Notes under the pieces: model-generated | What the model was told of the DNA's origin: nothing | Database searches by the model: none | Seen by the model: only the letters and a program-made list of their open reading frames with translations | Shown here: positions 1 to 12,452 of the stretch, one piece after another | Numbering within the stretch: position 1 is the first letter of the stretch | How the letters are laid out: each line of letters opens with the position of its first letter | Made by a program: the position numbers and the translations under genes | Source: Rhinopomastus cyanomelas | Taxonomy: Eukaryota > Chordata > Aves > Bucerotiformes > Rhinopomastidae | Assembly: GCA_013400115.1 (NCBI GenBank) | Contig: VXBP01000350.1 | Location: forward strand, 1-64,000 | Direction: 5' to 3' | DNA length: 64,000 bases

Positions 1-292
1 AATCCTCACCCACAAACTCTCAACTCTCTCCTCTGATGCCCCCAGACAGTGCTCAATACATTCCAGTTGTTCTCTCACATAGAGGGCAACTCCTCCACCC
101 CGCCTTGCTGACCTGTCCCTTCTAAAAAGGACGTAGCCGTCCATGACCACATTCCAGTCATGCGCGCTGTCCACCAGGTCTCCATAATTGCTACCAAATC
201 GTAATCACCTGACTGGATGCAGATTTCTAACTCCTCCTGCTTATTCCCCATGCTCCGTGCATTGGTGTACAGGCATTTCAGGGAGTGAGCTG
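1..292 (-). mobile_element. CR1 LINE fragment, endonuclease region
   Basis: Read on the minus strand, the frame includes SAHDWNVVMDGYVLFRRDRS and GGGVALYVREQLEC, hallmark CR1 endonuclease sequence. It is cut off by the window edge and degrades after about 290. Confidence 0.85.
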
Positions 293-1742
293 AGCACAGC
301 TAAGCCCATTCCCCCCAACAGCTTGCAAGTATCTCCACAGCAGCCCCACTCTGTGCAACAGCCCAGAGGTTGCAGCCGTGTTTCCCAAGCGAGCAGAGCC
401 TTTTAGCACGTTTGCAGGTGGCAGCTCCTCTGGGAAGAGGAAGGAGGAAGGAAGAGGAGCTGGTGGCATCAGGAGCTGCTCCCAGTAGAGGTTTCTGTGC
501 GCTGTTCCCCAAACCACAGCACTGTCCTCGAAAAACAGCTTCAAACCGAGCGGCTGAGTTACACAGGCTGCCTGGTCAGGTGCCACCAGCTCTCTCAGAC
601 GGGGTTTGGAGCCCTTGTGATTTTAGGGGCCATGGGCTAAGTCTCAGTGGACCAGCAGGTTTTACTGGACACAGACAGCTTGGGGCTCCTGGGACATGCT
701 CCGCACCAGGACACTGCAGGCTCTGGCCCATGGGCCAGCACACCCACCCGCCCACCCACGACACAAGGAGGTTTGCCCTTGGCTCACTGCACGGGTATCT
801 TCAAAGCCAACACACTCCTTGTGGCGGAGGAGCTAAAGCACCCACCCAGCAGCACCCAGAACTGGGTTGTGAAGCCATCAGTTGTGTGGCCGTCACGTCA
901 AGAGATGCCAGTACCAACTGCTCACACATCAGACCTTGAACCACCAAATGGCTCTCCCTCAGGTTCTCCTCCCAGGCGCAGAGTGCTGCTCACCACTGCG
1001 CCAGCTGTCAGCTGTCAGTGTATTTTCCTCCATCCCTGTGTCTCTGAGAGCTCTCAGATTAAATCTCAGAGATTAAGTTGCTCAGAGACTCTCACCCAAG
1101 GCATCTCTCCAAGCAATCTCATCGCCCTGCAATGCTGCGTTGATGCCCTGGGCTCTGCAGAAGCTGGCAGCAACTCATGCAGCAGCCATCCAGACAGGAC
1201 ACGTCCAGTCACAGCTCCTCAACATTACAGGTGCTGATGGGGAGCCCAGCATGACTGGAAGAACCAGCACAAAGACAGTAATTCACGTGGGTGACCATAG
1301 CTGAGCGACAACAGGGAGGAGGGAAGGAAGACCAGAAGCAGCCCCAAGCCTTGCACCTAGAGCCACTCTTGGTGCTGCGTTGCTCTCACAGCCCAGGAAA
1401 TAGGACAGGGAGAGACCTGTCACCATTCTTTCCCTTCAGAAAATCAGTGATGATGTTTGGCTCTCAGCACTCAAAGCCTAAAATAATTCAGGGAGAAAGA
1501 CAAATGTTCCTTCACAGCTGAGCTGTGCATGACAGAGGAACTCGCTGGGAAGGAGTTCCTGCAGCTGGGCACTGGGGAGGAACCTCTTCAGCCAGCCAGC
1601 GAAGCCACAGATGTCACGGCTTCACCACCAGCCTGCCCACAGGCACAAGACCTCATGGCTGGTCTGCCTGCTTGCTGGTTCCTGCACCAAAACACATGGT
1701 CAGCTAAACCAGCCTCACTGGCTGACATGGGCACCCAGTCGT

Positions 1743-1857
1743 GAGAGCACCTTGTCTCCCTGGGAGCACCTTGCTTCTGCGGGAGGACCTTTTCTCCACA
1801 GGAGAACCTTTTCTCCATTGGAGAACCTTGTCTCCACGGGAGCACCTTGCCTCCACT
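1743..1857. repeat. Minisatellite, unit about 20-22 bases
   Basis: About six imperfect copies of GGGAGCACCTTGTCTCCAC, varying as GAGAACCTTTTCTCCA and similar. Confidence 0.9.
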
Positions 1858-2047
1858 TCCTTGCATTCAGGAAACAAAACTAATCAATACAGCACGTGGA
1901 CCTTCCAAGTTACGTGTAAGCGGCACCCCCCTCCCTCCCTGCCTTTCAGGAAAATGCAGAGCCGTGAGAGCCAGGGACCAGCGAGCTGAGGATGTTTCTG
2001 GTCGTGGCTGATTATTCTTTGTCACTTTTATTTTAGACCTCTGGTTA

Positions 2048-2090
2048 AGGGGAAAAAAAAAAAAAAGAGAAGAAGAGAAAAAGGAAAACA
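2048..2090 (+). repeat. A-rich, purine-only tract
   Basis: Begins GGGG, then 14 A residues, then GA and GAA mixtures. Nothing next to it identifies it as a retrotransposon tail. Confidence 0.8.
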
Positions 2091-4959
2091 GAGCCCAGAA
2101 GGTTCAGAAGCTGTTTCTCAGATGGACGGTGACAGATAAGAAGGCCCCACTAACCGTCACAGCCACAGAATGACCCTAGAGACATCCTGCACAGCACCAG
2201 CTGTCAATAGTGATGGTGCTCAGTGGGTAAAAGGAGCCTTAATGCTGCAGCTCTGAAGCAGCAGGAAAACACCACCAGGTCAAGTGGGTTCAGTCTGCTG
2301 GGGTTCACTGTTATTCCACCTTAATTAGCATTTGTTCCATCTTAATTAACACAACTAGACTTTCAGTGGGGTGGCTGAAAGCCAGGCTTCCTTTTGTTCC
2401 CACATCTCTGCCATCCCTAGGAACAGGTGCTCATACTGCAGCCATCCACCTCCTGACTTCCAACACACCCCTGGGGAACAAAGCCACATTCTCCATGTTT
2501 TCTCCCCTGAAGGGCTGTCTTCTCTCTGCAAATAACCCTGTTGTGTGGCTGGGCAGAGCATAAAGTCCCAGGTGTGAAAGACAGACTTCACCTTGTAAAG
2601 AAACAAGGAGCTCTGGAGCTGCTCTTCATTCCCTGCTGTCGTCAGCAGTGACTCCACGGACATCATCCCTCAGCCCAGAACCCAGCTCTGCAGCAACAGA
2701 ACAACAGCCATGAACTCACCTTTAACTGGTTTTAACATCAGAAGTCTTAAACAAGTGTTTGTCAGAGCCAGGACCATGCCAATCCTTGATCCACAGACAA
2801 TGAAGCCAGAGAGCGACTGTGCTCCTGGCACATCTCTTACCAAGCAGCTGAACTGCTCTGGCACAGGGCTTGCAGAAGCCACTGGCCAGGTCTCTCTGCT
2901 GCCTGGAGATGTCATCTGACGAACAAATTGCTGCTGACGACTACATGGCACAGCAAGCAAGGGCCTGTGCTGGACTCTCAGCCTCTAATCTACAGGCTCT
3001 CTCCTGCACGGACCAGCTCAGGAGAGGCAGTTCTGTAGAGGGATCTTCCAAGGAGGTAGTCTCAGAGCACTCCCTTCCCACTGCTCAAAGGGCCACTGCT
3101 GGCAAAAGCAGCCAGCAAAGACAGGGAAGCAAAACACATCAGGGCTTTTACATTCATAGAGGGCACTTCTGGGAGGCTCCTAAGGCAGAGCCAACTGACA
3201 GCTGGGACTGTGCTGGAGAGATACCAGTTGTCCTGTTCTTCCATACTTCCCCTTGACATCTGCTGCTGGCAAACCCCAAGTGATAGGGTGCCGGGTAGGT
3301 CAGCCCCAAGTCTCACCCTGGCAAGATGTTCTGCTCTTCAGTTAAGCCTCAGAAACGGCTGCAGAAACAACACAGGACCAACAGCACCAGGAACTGCGCA
3401 CCAAAACACAGACTAGGAACAGGATGTTAGCCCTGCGCTCTGCCCTGCAGGCAACCACTGCAGCATCGCCAAGGTGTGAGCATCTGCAGTGGCCAGGCCT
3501 CTTCCTCTGGGCTTCCAGGAGGAGGAGGAGGATGTGCAGCTTATTGCTTGCCCCACTTTTAGCACACAGAGGGCATTTCAACACTGCTGCCTTTGCCTGC
3601 AGAGTCATCGTCACAGGGAAGTGCGTGACCAGCAGGCTCTGGCTTGCAGCTCCCGTGCTGTGTTGCTCAACAGCGACAGTTGAGTTTACACAAGCCATCA
3701 CCCTCTGTGGCAACGAAATGCTTCCCCAAGACCTGAGCTGCTGCTCAGCTGCAGAAACCACCGTAACAGAGTTACAGGAGGTTTTGCTGCACAACACACA
3801 TCTGCCTCTCAATCCATGAGAGATTGCCTGTAGCCACTGCATCAAACCTCTTCTGCTTGGACACAGGCGATCTCTGTCTCCAGAATCACCTCTCATGGCA
3901 GGACCATCTGCTACCTCAGACTCCTTCTCTGTTGGGCAATGAAAGCCAAAGCAAGTCATGTCTACAGGCTACAGCTGAACTGGGAGAGACCCACTGACCA
4001 GAGCAGGGTACCTCCAACAGACAGGATCTAATTCCAGCACATCTGTCCTCTTGTGACAGAGCTCTTGAAATGCTCCAAGATATTTTCTGCTTCAGTGGGA
4101 TTCCCTCAGCATCTCATTGCAGTGCTCTCTGCAGCAGTGCTGCAGGCTGAAAGGCCAGAGTGTAGTAACAAGGGACTTCTCCTTCTTTCCAAGAGCCACT
4201 GAGTTGCTTGACATCCTTCACGTAGGTCTGAATCACAGAATCCTTCAGGCGAGGGCATGGAAAGAAGGGAGAGTTTTATTGAAGCTGAAGGTTTACTCTT
4301 ATCTCAAGATGTGACTACTGATGAACTTGGAAAACCCTCAGTCTCAACAGCTCAAAGACAGGAACAAACATCTCCTCTCAGAGCAGCTTGTGGAACATTG
4401 CACAAAACCAACAAGGGATTTGCAGGAGCACCCCAGCCTTATCTGGACAGCAAACCCATTCTTGGCACCATGAGTACCAGGCAGTCACTCCTCGGGGCGC
4501 ATTGCCCAAGCAGGGGGTGGCAGCAGGACACTGCTCACCCTGCCCAGCAGGTTTGAACGCTGGTAGGCAGCTGGACACGGCCATCCACAGCTGCTGCAGG
4601 GTCAGGGCTCTTCCTGGGGCTTCCTGGTAAAGATCAGGTAAACAGGAAGGTTGACTCTTAACCTTAATCCAGACAGGGGAACTCTGGGGGGCAGAGCCAC
4701 ATTTTTAGGCAGGTCCTCACCTTATCTGGGGGGCAGCTTCATGCAGGTAGTGCCCACAGGCCAGGACAGCACTGCTCTAGCAGGGCAGTAGAGGGAAAAC
4801 CTCGGTATGGAGTCTAGCAGGGCCCGGAGCCAGGCAGGAGCGCTTTGTAGCCCTACTTTGTGCATCCCCCGTCCCGTCTGTCACAGCCAGGTTTCACCCC
4901 AGGATTCGCAGCTCTTCAGCAGAATCACGGTCACATTCAGGGAGACCGGGACAAGGGAG

Positions 4960-5470
4960 GGACGAGACACGCGGCACCCAGCGTCCCTGCTCCAGCCTCC
5001 TCCGGGGTCGCGCCTGCCCTCCCCTCCCCGTCGAACGCGGCGGGCTCAGCGCACACCGGTCCTCAGCTCCGCCCGGACCGGGGCCGCCCTTCCCCCGCGC
5101 CGCCACCGGGTGGCGCTGCCGCCCCGCGTCGGTCCCGGCCGAGCCCCGGCTCTACGGGAGGGACCCCCGGTCCTGCCCGGGCACTACAGGGCCCCGTTTC
5201 CACGACAGACGGTGCCGCGGGAGCTGCCTGGGAACATTCCTGGCGATCCTTGGCTCGGCCTCACCAGGGAGGGAGCTGCTGGTCGGAGAAGCAGGGGCAG
5301 CGCTTCTCGGCCCGGGGCTGGACTTGTGCCTTGCGAGCTCCGGCCGCCAGTTCCGTCAGTGGGACCCGAGAGGCAGGGGAGCAGCAGCGGCTGCAGCAGG
5401 GGCACCGCTGGTGAGGTTTCGCCCTGGGAATCGTCTTCCTGACAGCTACGGCCTGACCTAGGGTACCGCG
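4960..5470. promoter_or_regulatory. CpG island without an assigned gene
   Basis: CpG dinucleotides are dense through this stretch (for example CGTCGAACGCGGCGGG and CCGCGCCGCCACCGGG), in sharp contrast with the flanks. Long open frames on both strands here are what GC-rich DNA gives by chance; none resembles a known protein. A CTG/GTGAGG donor-like site at 5411 could end an untranslated first exon on the plus strand. Confidence 0.55.
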
Positions 5471-6064
5471 AAATCGCCCCCAGCACCCGGGTAGGAGTTA
5501 GCTAGGCAGAGGACGCAGACGGGTCCGACAGCAGGGACCGACCTGGGCAGGGCTGCCGGGGCAATTTCTACACCATGAGGCCTGGCTGGAGATTCCCTCG
5601 ACCTTCCCGACTCTTGTTAGGGGTCAGGAGCACAGAGAGGAGGCTTCTCTGGCGCGGAACCCACCTGCAGCAGCTAAGCACACTGCATGGAGCCGGGGCA
5701 GAGCACCCCCAAGAGGGGCAGAAATCAGCTGCTCAGCAACCATAAGCCTGACCTTCACAAAGTTCCTTCTCACTGTCTGGCAATGAGAGTCCCACGAGTT
5801 TTGCAGGTGTTTCCAGCCAGGATGAGCCCTGCATCAGGCTTTACACTGCCAGTAGCTTGAGCAGTGAACCCTGAGGAGCAGCAGGGGTAGAAGAGCAGAA
5901 GAGAAGAGCACAGCACAGGGATGCACCATCAGCCACTGTGCAAGTGAGGACTCACCCCTGGAATGTGTCACTGGAGGGAAGGGGAGGAGGCCAGTGGCAG
6001 TGCCCAGGCCAAGGACAAGTGAAACATGTTGAGGACTGAGTTGAACCTTAGACTGCTGATGCCC

Positions 6065-6214
6065 TGGGAGAGGAAAGCCAGCCCTAGGGAGAGCAGGGCT
6101 GGCATCTGGCTCTGTAAGTGCAGACAGGTGGGTTTCACTGGGCAGCAGAGAGTGACAGCACCTGCAAATCATAGTGGAGCCGAGGCAACAGAAGAGATCT
6201 ATTACTGTGCAAGG
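6065..6214 (+). pseudogene. Possible immunoglobulin/TCR V-segment relic
   Basis: One open frame reads WERKASP, then a second W 14 residues after the first, then GFT, then AEATEEIYYCAR. The order resembles framework 2 (W..KAP...W), framework 3 (RFT, AEDTA-YYCAR) and the second V-domain cysteine. At the DNA level GAGCCGAGG and TATTACTGTGCAAG match heavy-chain V consensus closely, as does CTGCAAAT just upstream, in another frame. The framework 1 cysteine and a recombination signal (CACAGTG plus nonamer) are missing, and the W-to-C distance is about 13 residues short. It is dead if real; chance resemblance is not excluded. Confidence 0.3.
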
Positions 6215-6336
6215 ACACCTGGGCTGAGCCCTCAGGAGTATTTGCACTTCACAGGAAGCACCAGGACTGTGTGGAGAAGGAGAGCAAAGGGTCTGGCAGA
6301 TGGAATGGCAGTGCCTGCTCTGTGAGCTGCGCAGCC

Positions 6337-6498
6337 ATGCTGCTGCACCTCAGCCCTGCTGCAGGCTCCCTGCTGCTCTGTGCTGGGCTCTGTCTCCCAG
6401 TCCTGGGATCCCAGGAGCTCACAGTTGCCCAGTGGCCATTCATCCCAAGCAGCTGGGCTGACCAGCTCACTCTATCACTGGTGCCATCTGGCAGTTAA
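6337..6498 (+). other. Signal-peptide-like short reading frame
   Basis: The frame starts MLLHLSPAAGSLLLCAGLCL and continues VLGSQELTVAQ, which looks like a leader followed by the start of a mature extracellular domain. It ends after 53 codons. It lies 120 bases after the V-like relic on the same strand. No following domain could be recognised. Confidence 0.2.
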
Positions 6499-9479
6499 AG
6501 TCTGTTTTGCGATGCCATTTCCTCAGAGACTGACACATTTTGTTTCTTTGCTCAGGGCCACCTGTTTAACTTGAATCCATCTTGCAGAGATCGACAGACA
6601 TCTCAGTGTCCACTGAGCATGAGGGAGCATGGTCGTCCTCACCTTTCCTTCCAGTGATTTGATGAAACAAAAGGGTTTCCTGTCCCTTTCCACATGCATC
6701 ACTCTTCATTGGCAAAACCCCGGGAGGAAGAAATGAAATGCCCGAGTCAAGATACTCGCTTCTTGCAGCCAGCGGTGGTTACCTGCTGCTGTGTACCCAT
6801 GAGAAAAGCAAAGCTCATTTTGTCCTTCACGTGACCCAAGAGTTTGGGGTACCTTGTCTTTCAGACCTTTTCTCACTTCATGCAGGCACACACACACATG
6901 CACACGTGGTGGCCGCAGTGCCAGAAGAATGGCAGTGCCCCGAAGAGCCCCAGATCCCCAGGACCCAACTCCATTTCTCTGAGGAGCACCCAGCTCTGCC
7001 AGATTGGCTGTTCCCTGAGCACTGGGATTTGGTTGTGTCCGCGTTATAAGGTTTGTGGTCCTTTGTCTCCAGCACGTGGAGGCCTTGCGGTCCTGAGGCA
7101 CAAGCCTGCATTTTCAGTTCCAGGCAGCCATCCTGCCCCACAGTCCATCAGAGTCAGAGGCGTGTTTTCATAGCAGGAAGCCGAGTGCTTGCCCTCGCTG
7201 CCTGTTGGCAGCAGCTCTGATTTACGATGCTGTCCAAACACCACTCAGGAGTAGTTTTGGAGAGGGCAGTTAGCCAGGGCTGAAGCCCTGCCAGGGTGCA
7301 AGCCAACGATTAAGCAGGACTGAATACAGTGGCCAGTGCTTACGTTCCCAAGCTGGCACTGTTCTGTTCAGCAGCACAGACATGGCCTGGCAGTGCACTG
7401 AAGCTGGAGGGCTGTAGTCTGGGACGTACCTAGTTCATCCACTGCTCTGCCAGCTGGGGCACCTCGAGCCTCGGGAGACCTCGGGCCTCTTCGGGCTGCT
7501 CTTTGTTTCTTCCTTTTCAATGGCCATCAGCTGCTACCAAGCACGGCCACATCCATGTCCTGGTCTAATTCATCATGAAGCCACGTCTGCTATGAAGGGG
7601 GTTTTGCTATAACAGAGCAAGAAGATGGATGATGAAGCATTGCAGGCTCTGCGAGGATCTCAGGCACGAGCAGGATGTAATGGACACGCTGGTTCTGTGC
7701 AGCAGGCAGAGGATTGCCAAAGGGAGAGCAGAGGGAGGCTCTGCTCGGTGGAGAGTGGCAGCATCCCAGCATCAAGGACAGTGCCGGTGGTGCAGGTACT
7801 GTGCACGTTACTGCAGCTGCAGTCAGGGCTGCACGGGGATTAAATGATTCTGAAGGGCTGCCTTGTTGGCTCCTCAATGCCCAGCAAAATCCTTTGTTCC
7901 CACTGTTGGTGGGGACACAAATTGCATGGGAGCGGTGCTGGCACTGGGAAGCACTCACTACTGGATAGTCCCCAAGATACCCAGGGTGGTTCACACTGGG
8001 TGGAAAAGTGGTTGAAACCGTTTCAGTGTTGTTAAGCCAAAAGAAAACCATGTAAGAGCAAAGGCTTCGCTGTGTTCTGAAGGACATTAGGTCTCCTAAA
8101 CAGCCCGTTTGCTTCTCTCAAGCACAGCAGGGATTACTCACCACCTGGAGTTTGTTCAGTATTGTCACCCTCTGCTAGTTTTCTGTTCTGACACCTCCTC
8201 CCACCCCACTTGTTTCCTCAGTTTCTCTTGCTGTTTGGAGCTATTTGCTTGTTGGGCTCTGAGAGCTCATCCTCTGAGGGCAGTCCCTTCACAGGCAGCT
8301 CCCAGCTCAGATGCTCTAGGCACAATCTGACCTTCCTGGTGAATACACCTGGCCCACACTAACATGATTTAAGTGGAGAGGGCTTCCATCCCCTCACCTC
8401 GGGGAATGCTGCCAAGATTTCACATATCTTGCTGCTAGGACTTTCTTCTAAATGAGTCTCAGTCTCCAATGTTCTCTCGCACAGCCTCATCCCGCTGCTT
8501 TCAGACATCACCAGCTGAAATGGAAAAGGACGACATGAAATGAAGCCGAGGGAAGAGTAGTCAGTTGTGTTTGCAGAGCGCACAGACAGAGCGGGACAAA
8601 ACATCCTCGAGGAGGACGAGGAAACGGGTGGTTGATGATGTGGCTCACGGTGCAGGTATCAGCGTAGTCTTACAACCTCTATGAAGTTGGTGTGTCAGCT
8701 TCCTGCCAGATGAGCACAGGTGTCACGTTGGCTCAAGGTGAGAGATCACTGGGTGCCTGTCTAGATCTTGTGAGTCACTGAGCAGCCCTGAGTCCACTCA
8801 CCACACAGGCAGAAGGTCTTCTCCAGAACTGGGCAGCCACACAGGACCTGCCTGCTTGTTTGCTGGATGCACACAGCAAGTGAACAGTTTGGAGGAGCAT
8901 GGCTCAAATGTAAAAAGAGGGCATTGGTCTGATTCTGGAGTGTCTGACAAACCTCCTTCAGCTGTCTGAGGGTTACACAGTGTAGAGAGAAGGGTAGTGG
9001 CACCTTCACTGCGGACGCAGTGCTCTTCCAGCAGCGAGAGCAATGACGGCAGCAGTACTGACCAAGCTGCTGATGAAACTCGGCAAAGACAAGTGAGAGA
9101 AAGCTGAGAGTGTGGGGCAGCAGCAAAGCAAATCCAAACATGTCAGGACCAGTCCTGAGCTACCAAACAGCAGAGCTGCTGCCAAGGGTTTCTCTGTGAC
9201 CACCTCAGCTGCCAGCGGGGAGAATTGGGACAGAATTGCAGACAAGAAGGTCCAGCACCCAGGGTGCAGCACAGATGGCTACAAGCACTTGATATTTTAG
9301 GCGGCACATTGGAGTCCTCGTGGCAGCCGCGTGAACAACCAGTGAGGTCACAGGACTGATGTTGTTGCAGCAAATTCCACAGGAACGGATCACATCTGAG
9401 CCACAGTGATAACAGAGTGTGAGACAGCAATTTATCCCTGAAGACTCCCATCCCTCTGGCACTCTCATGTAGTTTGCTC

Positions 9480-9765
9480 ACTGATCCTTAGCCCAGTCCT
9501 CATCAACCAGGGCAGGCTTCTCTCGTCTCAGCTTCCNCTTTATCTGCCAGTACCCTGTCCCACAGGATTTCCCCCAGCAGTTGCTTGCAAAGGCCAAAGT
9601 TGACCCTCCTGAAGCCCAAGGTTGTGATTCTGCTGGGTGTCCTTTTCCTGCCACATGAGACTCTGAACTCCACCAGGAGTTGACCATTCTGGTTCTTCCA
9701 CAGAACTTCCATGCTTGACCAACCATTCTGGTTCTTCTACAGCTGGGAACTCAAGGGAAAGGTTT
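9480..9765 (-). mobile_element. CR1 LINE fragment, between endonuclease and RT
   Basis: The minus strand encodes LLVEFRV, TPSRITTLGFRRVNFGLCKQ and LLGEILWD, matching the CR1 linker between endonuclease and reverse transcriptase. A 39-base tandem duplication (CCATTCTGGTTCTTC at 9684 and 9723) lies at its 5' end. Contains a single N at 9537. Confidence 0.75.
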
Positions 9766-12099
9766 TCACTTGTCCTCATGGAGAAAAAGCTGATGAGATC
9801 TCCGGATAAACCTTGTTGTGACCACTCGGACCAACACAGATTGATGCACAGAGACTCTTATGGCCGCGAGAGGGAAGCCCCAAGCAAACAGAGCTGCTGG
9901 TTTGCAAGTCTGTGAGACGGGGAGGTCTGCTCTCAGTGCTGACTTCAGCTGCCTGTCCTTCCTGGAGCTGAACCACTGACAGGCTTTTACCAAAGGAGAG
10001 AGACAAATAAGAAGAACAAGGACTTTGAGGGAGATGCTGGGAGCCAGAGCCGTGTCAGCTGGATCACACATCCCACTGAAGGCTGCAGGCAGTGGCAGGT
10101 TGGTGGCAGTGGGGTAGCCATGGGCTGGTTTTCTTGGTCTGGCCATCCCAGAAGAGCTGCCAGGATCCAGCTCCAAACACAGTAGCTCTCTCTGTTTCTC
10201 TCTGTTGGCTGCTCAAAGGGAGAAGGCAGGAAACCAGCAGGTTTACAGCCTTTTCCTGTATTGCTGTCTGTGCCGATGCTTCCTCTGCTCAGCCCTGGTC
10301 TGTCTCCTGGGTGCTCATCCAGACTCGCCCTTGGGCAGGAGACAGAACTGGGGCTTCAGTCTGGAGAGACCTTTTGGCTGGCAGATGTTCCTGCTCCTCT
10401 GTGTCTCCCATCAGCCTGCCCTGGGAGGTGTGTGGCGCCGCTGGAAAGAGGGAGAACTAACCAAAGATGGAAACCTTTGGAAAGCCTTGGGATGCGGATT
10501 CTGAATCCAAGACAGTCACTAGGGCTCTGCTTGTCAGGGTGCGCCTGCACCTTGGGGTCTGGGGACGAGTCTGTCTGCAGCGACTGCTCCATGCAAAGCA
10601 AAGGACAGATGTTCCACAGTGTCTCTCAGCTCCCATCCTGCAGCAGGGGCAGCAGCCACAGCCCCATGGTCTGCAGAAACATCCTTTTCCAAAGTCTGTG
10701 AAGCTGAGCCCCGGTCCTGCGATGAGCAGGGCCAGATCTGTCTGGGCAGAGGCTGACGCTTGTGCCAGGGGCTTGGACTTGAGACCAGCAATCTCCACAA
10801 GGGATTTGTTAGAGCAGGAGCTCAGCAGGGGGTTGTATAGAGCTCAGGAGTTCTACTTCCTTGATTCCCTGAGAGGATCAGATCTCATCTCATTTCTACT
10901 GCCTTCCCTGAGTCCCTGGGGGATAAAATCCACCCATAAAAAGTCATCACAATGCTCAGCACATCTTGTCTTTTGAAACCACTTCCACACAAACTCTGCA
11001 CAACCACCTTGCCCTCTGCCACCCCTGGGACTGCAAGCACAGACCCCTGTCTGGATGGACTGGAGAAGAGGGAGACACTAGAACAGTGTGTGGTAGCCTC
11101 ACAATGTCTGAGACCACTGCTGCTTGTCTGTGTGCAGCCTCCATGCTGGGATCATGCGAGGGGTGGGAGATGAGCAGTGGAAATGGGAAATATTCATAGC
11201 AACAGATTCCTTTGCTCAGGGGCAGGGAAGTCACTCCATTTGGGACTAATCGTTTATTTTTAACATGAACTGCTGGACTCGAGCCACTGCTACTGCTCTT
11301 GTAAAGGGAGGGTGGAGGGGTTTTCTTGCAGCAAGGCGTTGGTGTCATCCTGGGCACAGGATGGGCTTGGGAGGGCTCTGATTCCAGGAATGAGATCTTT
11401 TATAGACCCCAGTGCAGGAAGTGAAGTGGTGCGGCTGGCTGGTGCAGAAGCACGCCCTGTGCTGCCTTTGCATGCCAGATGAAGGATGATCGAAGGAGCA
11501 CGGCACAGGGACTTGCTCAGAGATACAAAGACTAGGAACAAGTTGTGTGTTTTGGTTGGAAGTCTACAGCAGAGCGTGAGAGTTGTGAGAAGGGGACACT
11601 GAGCTGGCTGGTAATCCAACAAGCGAAGCATCCATACAGTGAGACCGAAGGTCCCAAGAGAATGAGCAGAAGCCTCTGCATCTTACAAGTGCATCTTTTA
11701 CATGTGGCAACCCCTGATCAACTCAAAATTCTTCTCTCATGCCCTTCAGCCCTGTGCTAGACAAGTTCCTGGAGCACGTTCTTAGAGGAGACTGCGCTTG
11801 TACTCAAACTGAATGAAACACCAGTGGAGGCAGGAGGCTGAAAACACCAGTGAATGTGCAGTTTGTGCCTGGACTGGAAACAGTGGCCTTAGAGGAGCGG
11901 TGGGTGCCCGTGTTCATATGCACCTGTATGCCTGGCATGCAGGGAAAACACATCACAGTAGTGCAGGAGTCTTCAGAGTGGTCTGGGATGGGCACCCGAC
12001 TGCACTCCACCTTCTCTGGAGCACATCTGCAGATTGCTGAGGCTGCTCATCAACTTCCATAGCTCAGGGAGTCTGACAGAATCAGACTGCTCTTTCAGC
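9766..12099. other. Intergenic, no gene recognised
   Basis: Several overlapping open frames occur in 10.2-10.9 kb on both strands. Their mutual overlap and lack of any domain mark them as chance frames. Confidence 0.55.
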
Positions 12100-12262
12100 C
12101 ACCTTTAATGATGTGGTCAAGGCCAGGTTGGATGGGGCTCTGGGCAACCTGGAGATGTCTGGGCAACCTGGGACACACCTGAAAGGCGTCACTGCCCTTG
12201 GCAGGGGGTCAGCATCTCTGAAGTCCCTTACAACTTGAACTATTCCATAATTCTATGATCTA
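12100..12262 (+). mobile_element. CR1 LINE 3' end
   Basis: Diverged but recognisable CR1 tail: GGCCAGGTTGGATGGGGCTC, a GGCAGGGGG stretch, then CCATAATTCTATGATC at the 3' end. Confidence 0.8.
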
Positions 12263-12347
12263 TCCCTCTACTGCAAGGGGGTTTTGCTACTCCAGCAAGC
12301 GACCAACCAAGGCAGGAGCCAGCTGAGGGCAATGCTTTGATCACACT

Positions 12348-12452
12348 TTGGGTAATCCAGTCCCTAGTGATGCTTCTAAGGGTTAGAGACCTCCACAGAC
12401 TCTGGGCAATGGGTCCCTAGTGATGCTTCTAACGGTTAGAGAGCTCTGCAGA
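12348..12452. repeat. Tandem duplication, 53-base unit
   Basis: TCCCTAGTGATGCTTCTAAG begins at 12361 and recurs as TCCCTAGTGATGCTTCTAAC at 12414, with flanks also alike. Confidence 0.9.

Larger units (their letters stand above)
293..4959. other. Intergenic, no gene recognised
   Basis: Apart from the minisatellite and A-rich tract listed separately, I saw no conserved exon. Open frames reach about 200 codons (for example 3342-3959 minus), but their predicted proteins are compositionally random and match no family I know. Confidence 0.6.
5471..9479. other. Intergenic, V-like relic only
   Basis: Other than the possible V-segment relic and leader-like frame near 6.1-6.5 kb, nothing recognisable was found. 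A short CA run is at 6887-6902. Confidence 0.55.

Noticed and set aside
3342..3959. 205-codon minus-strand frame
   Set aside because: Cys/Ser-rich random composition, with overlapping plus-strand frames and no family match.
4807..5442. 211-codon plus-strand frame
   Set aside because: It lies in a CpG island, has random Arg/Pro-rich composition and matches no family. A 184-codon frame overlaps it in another phase.
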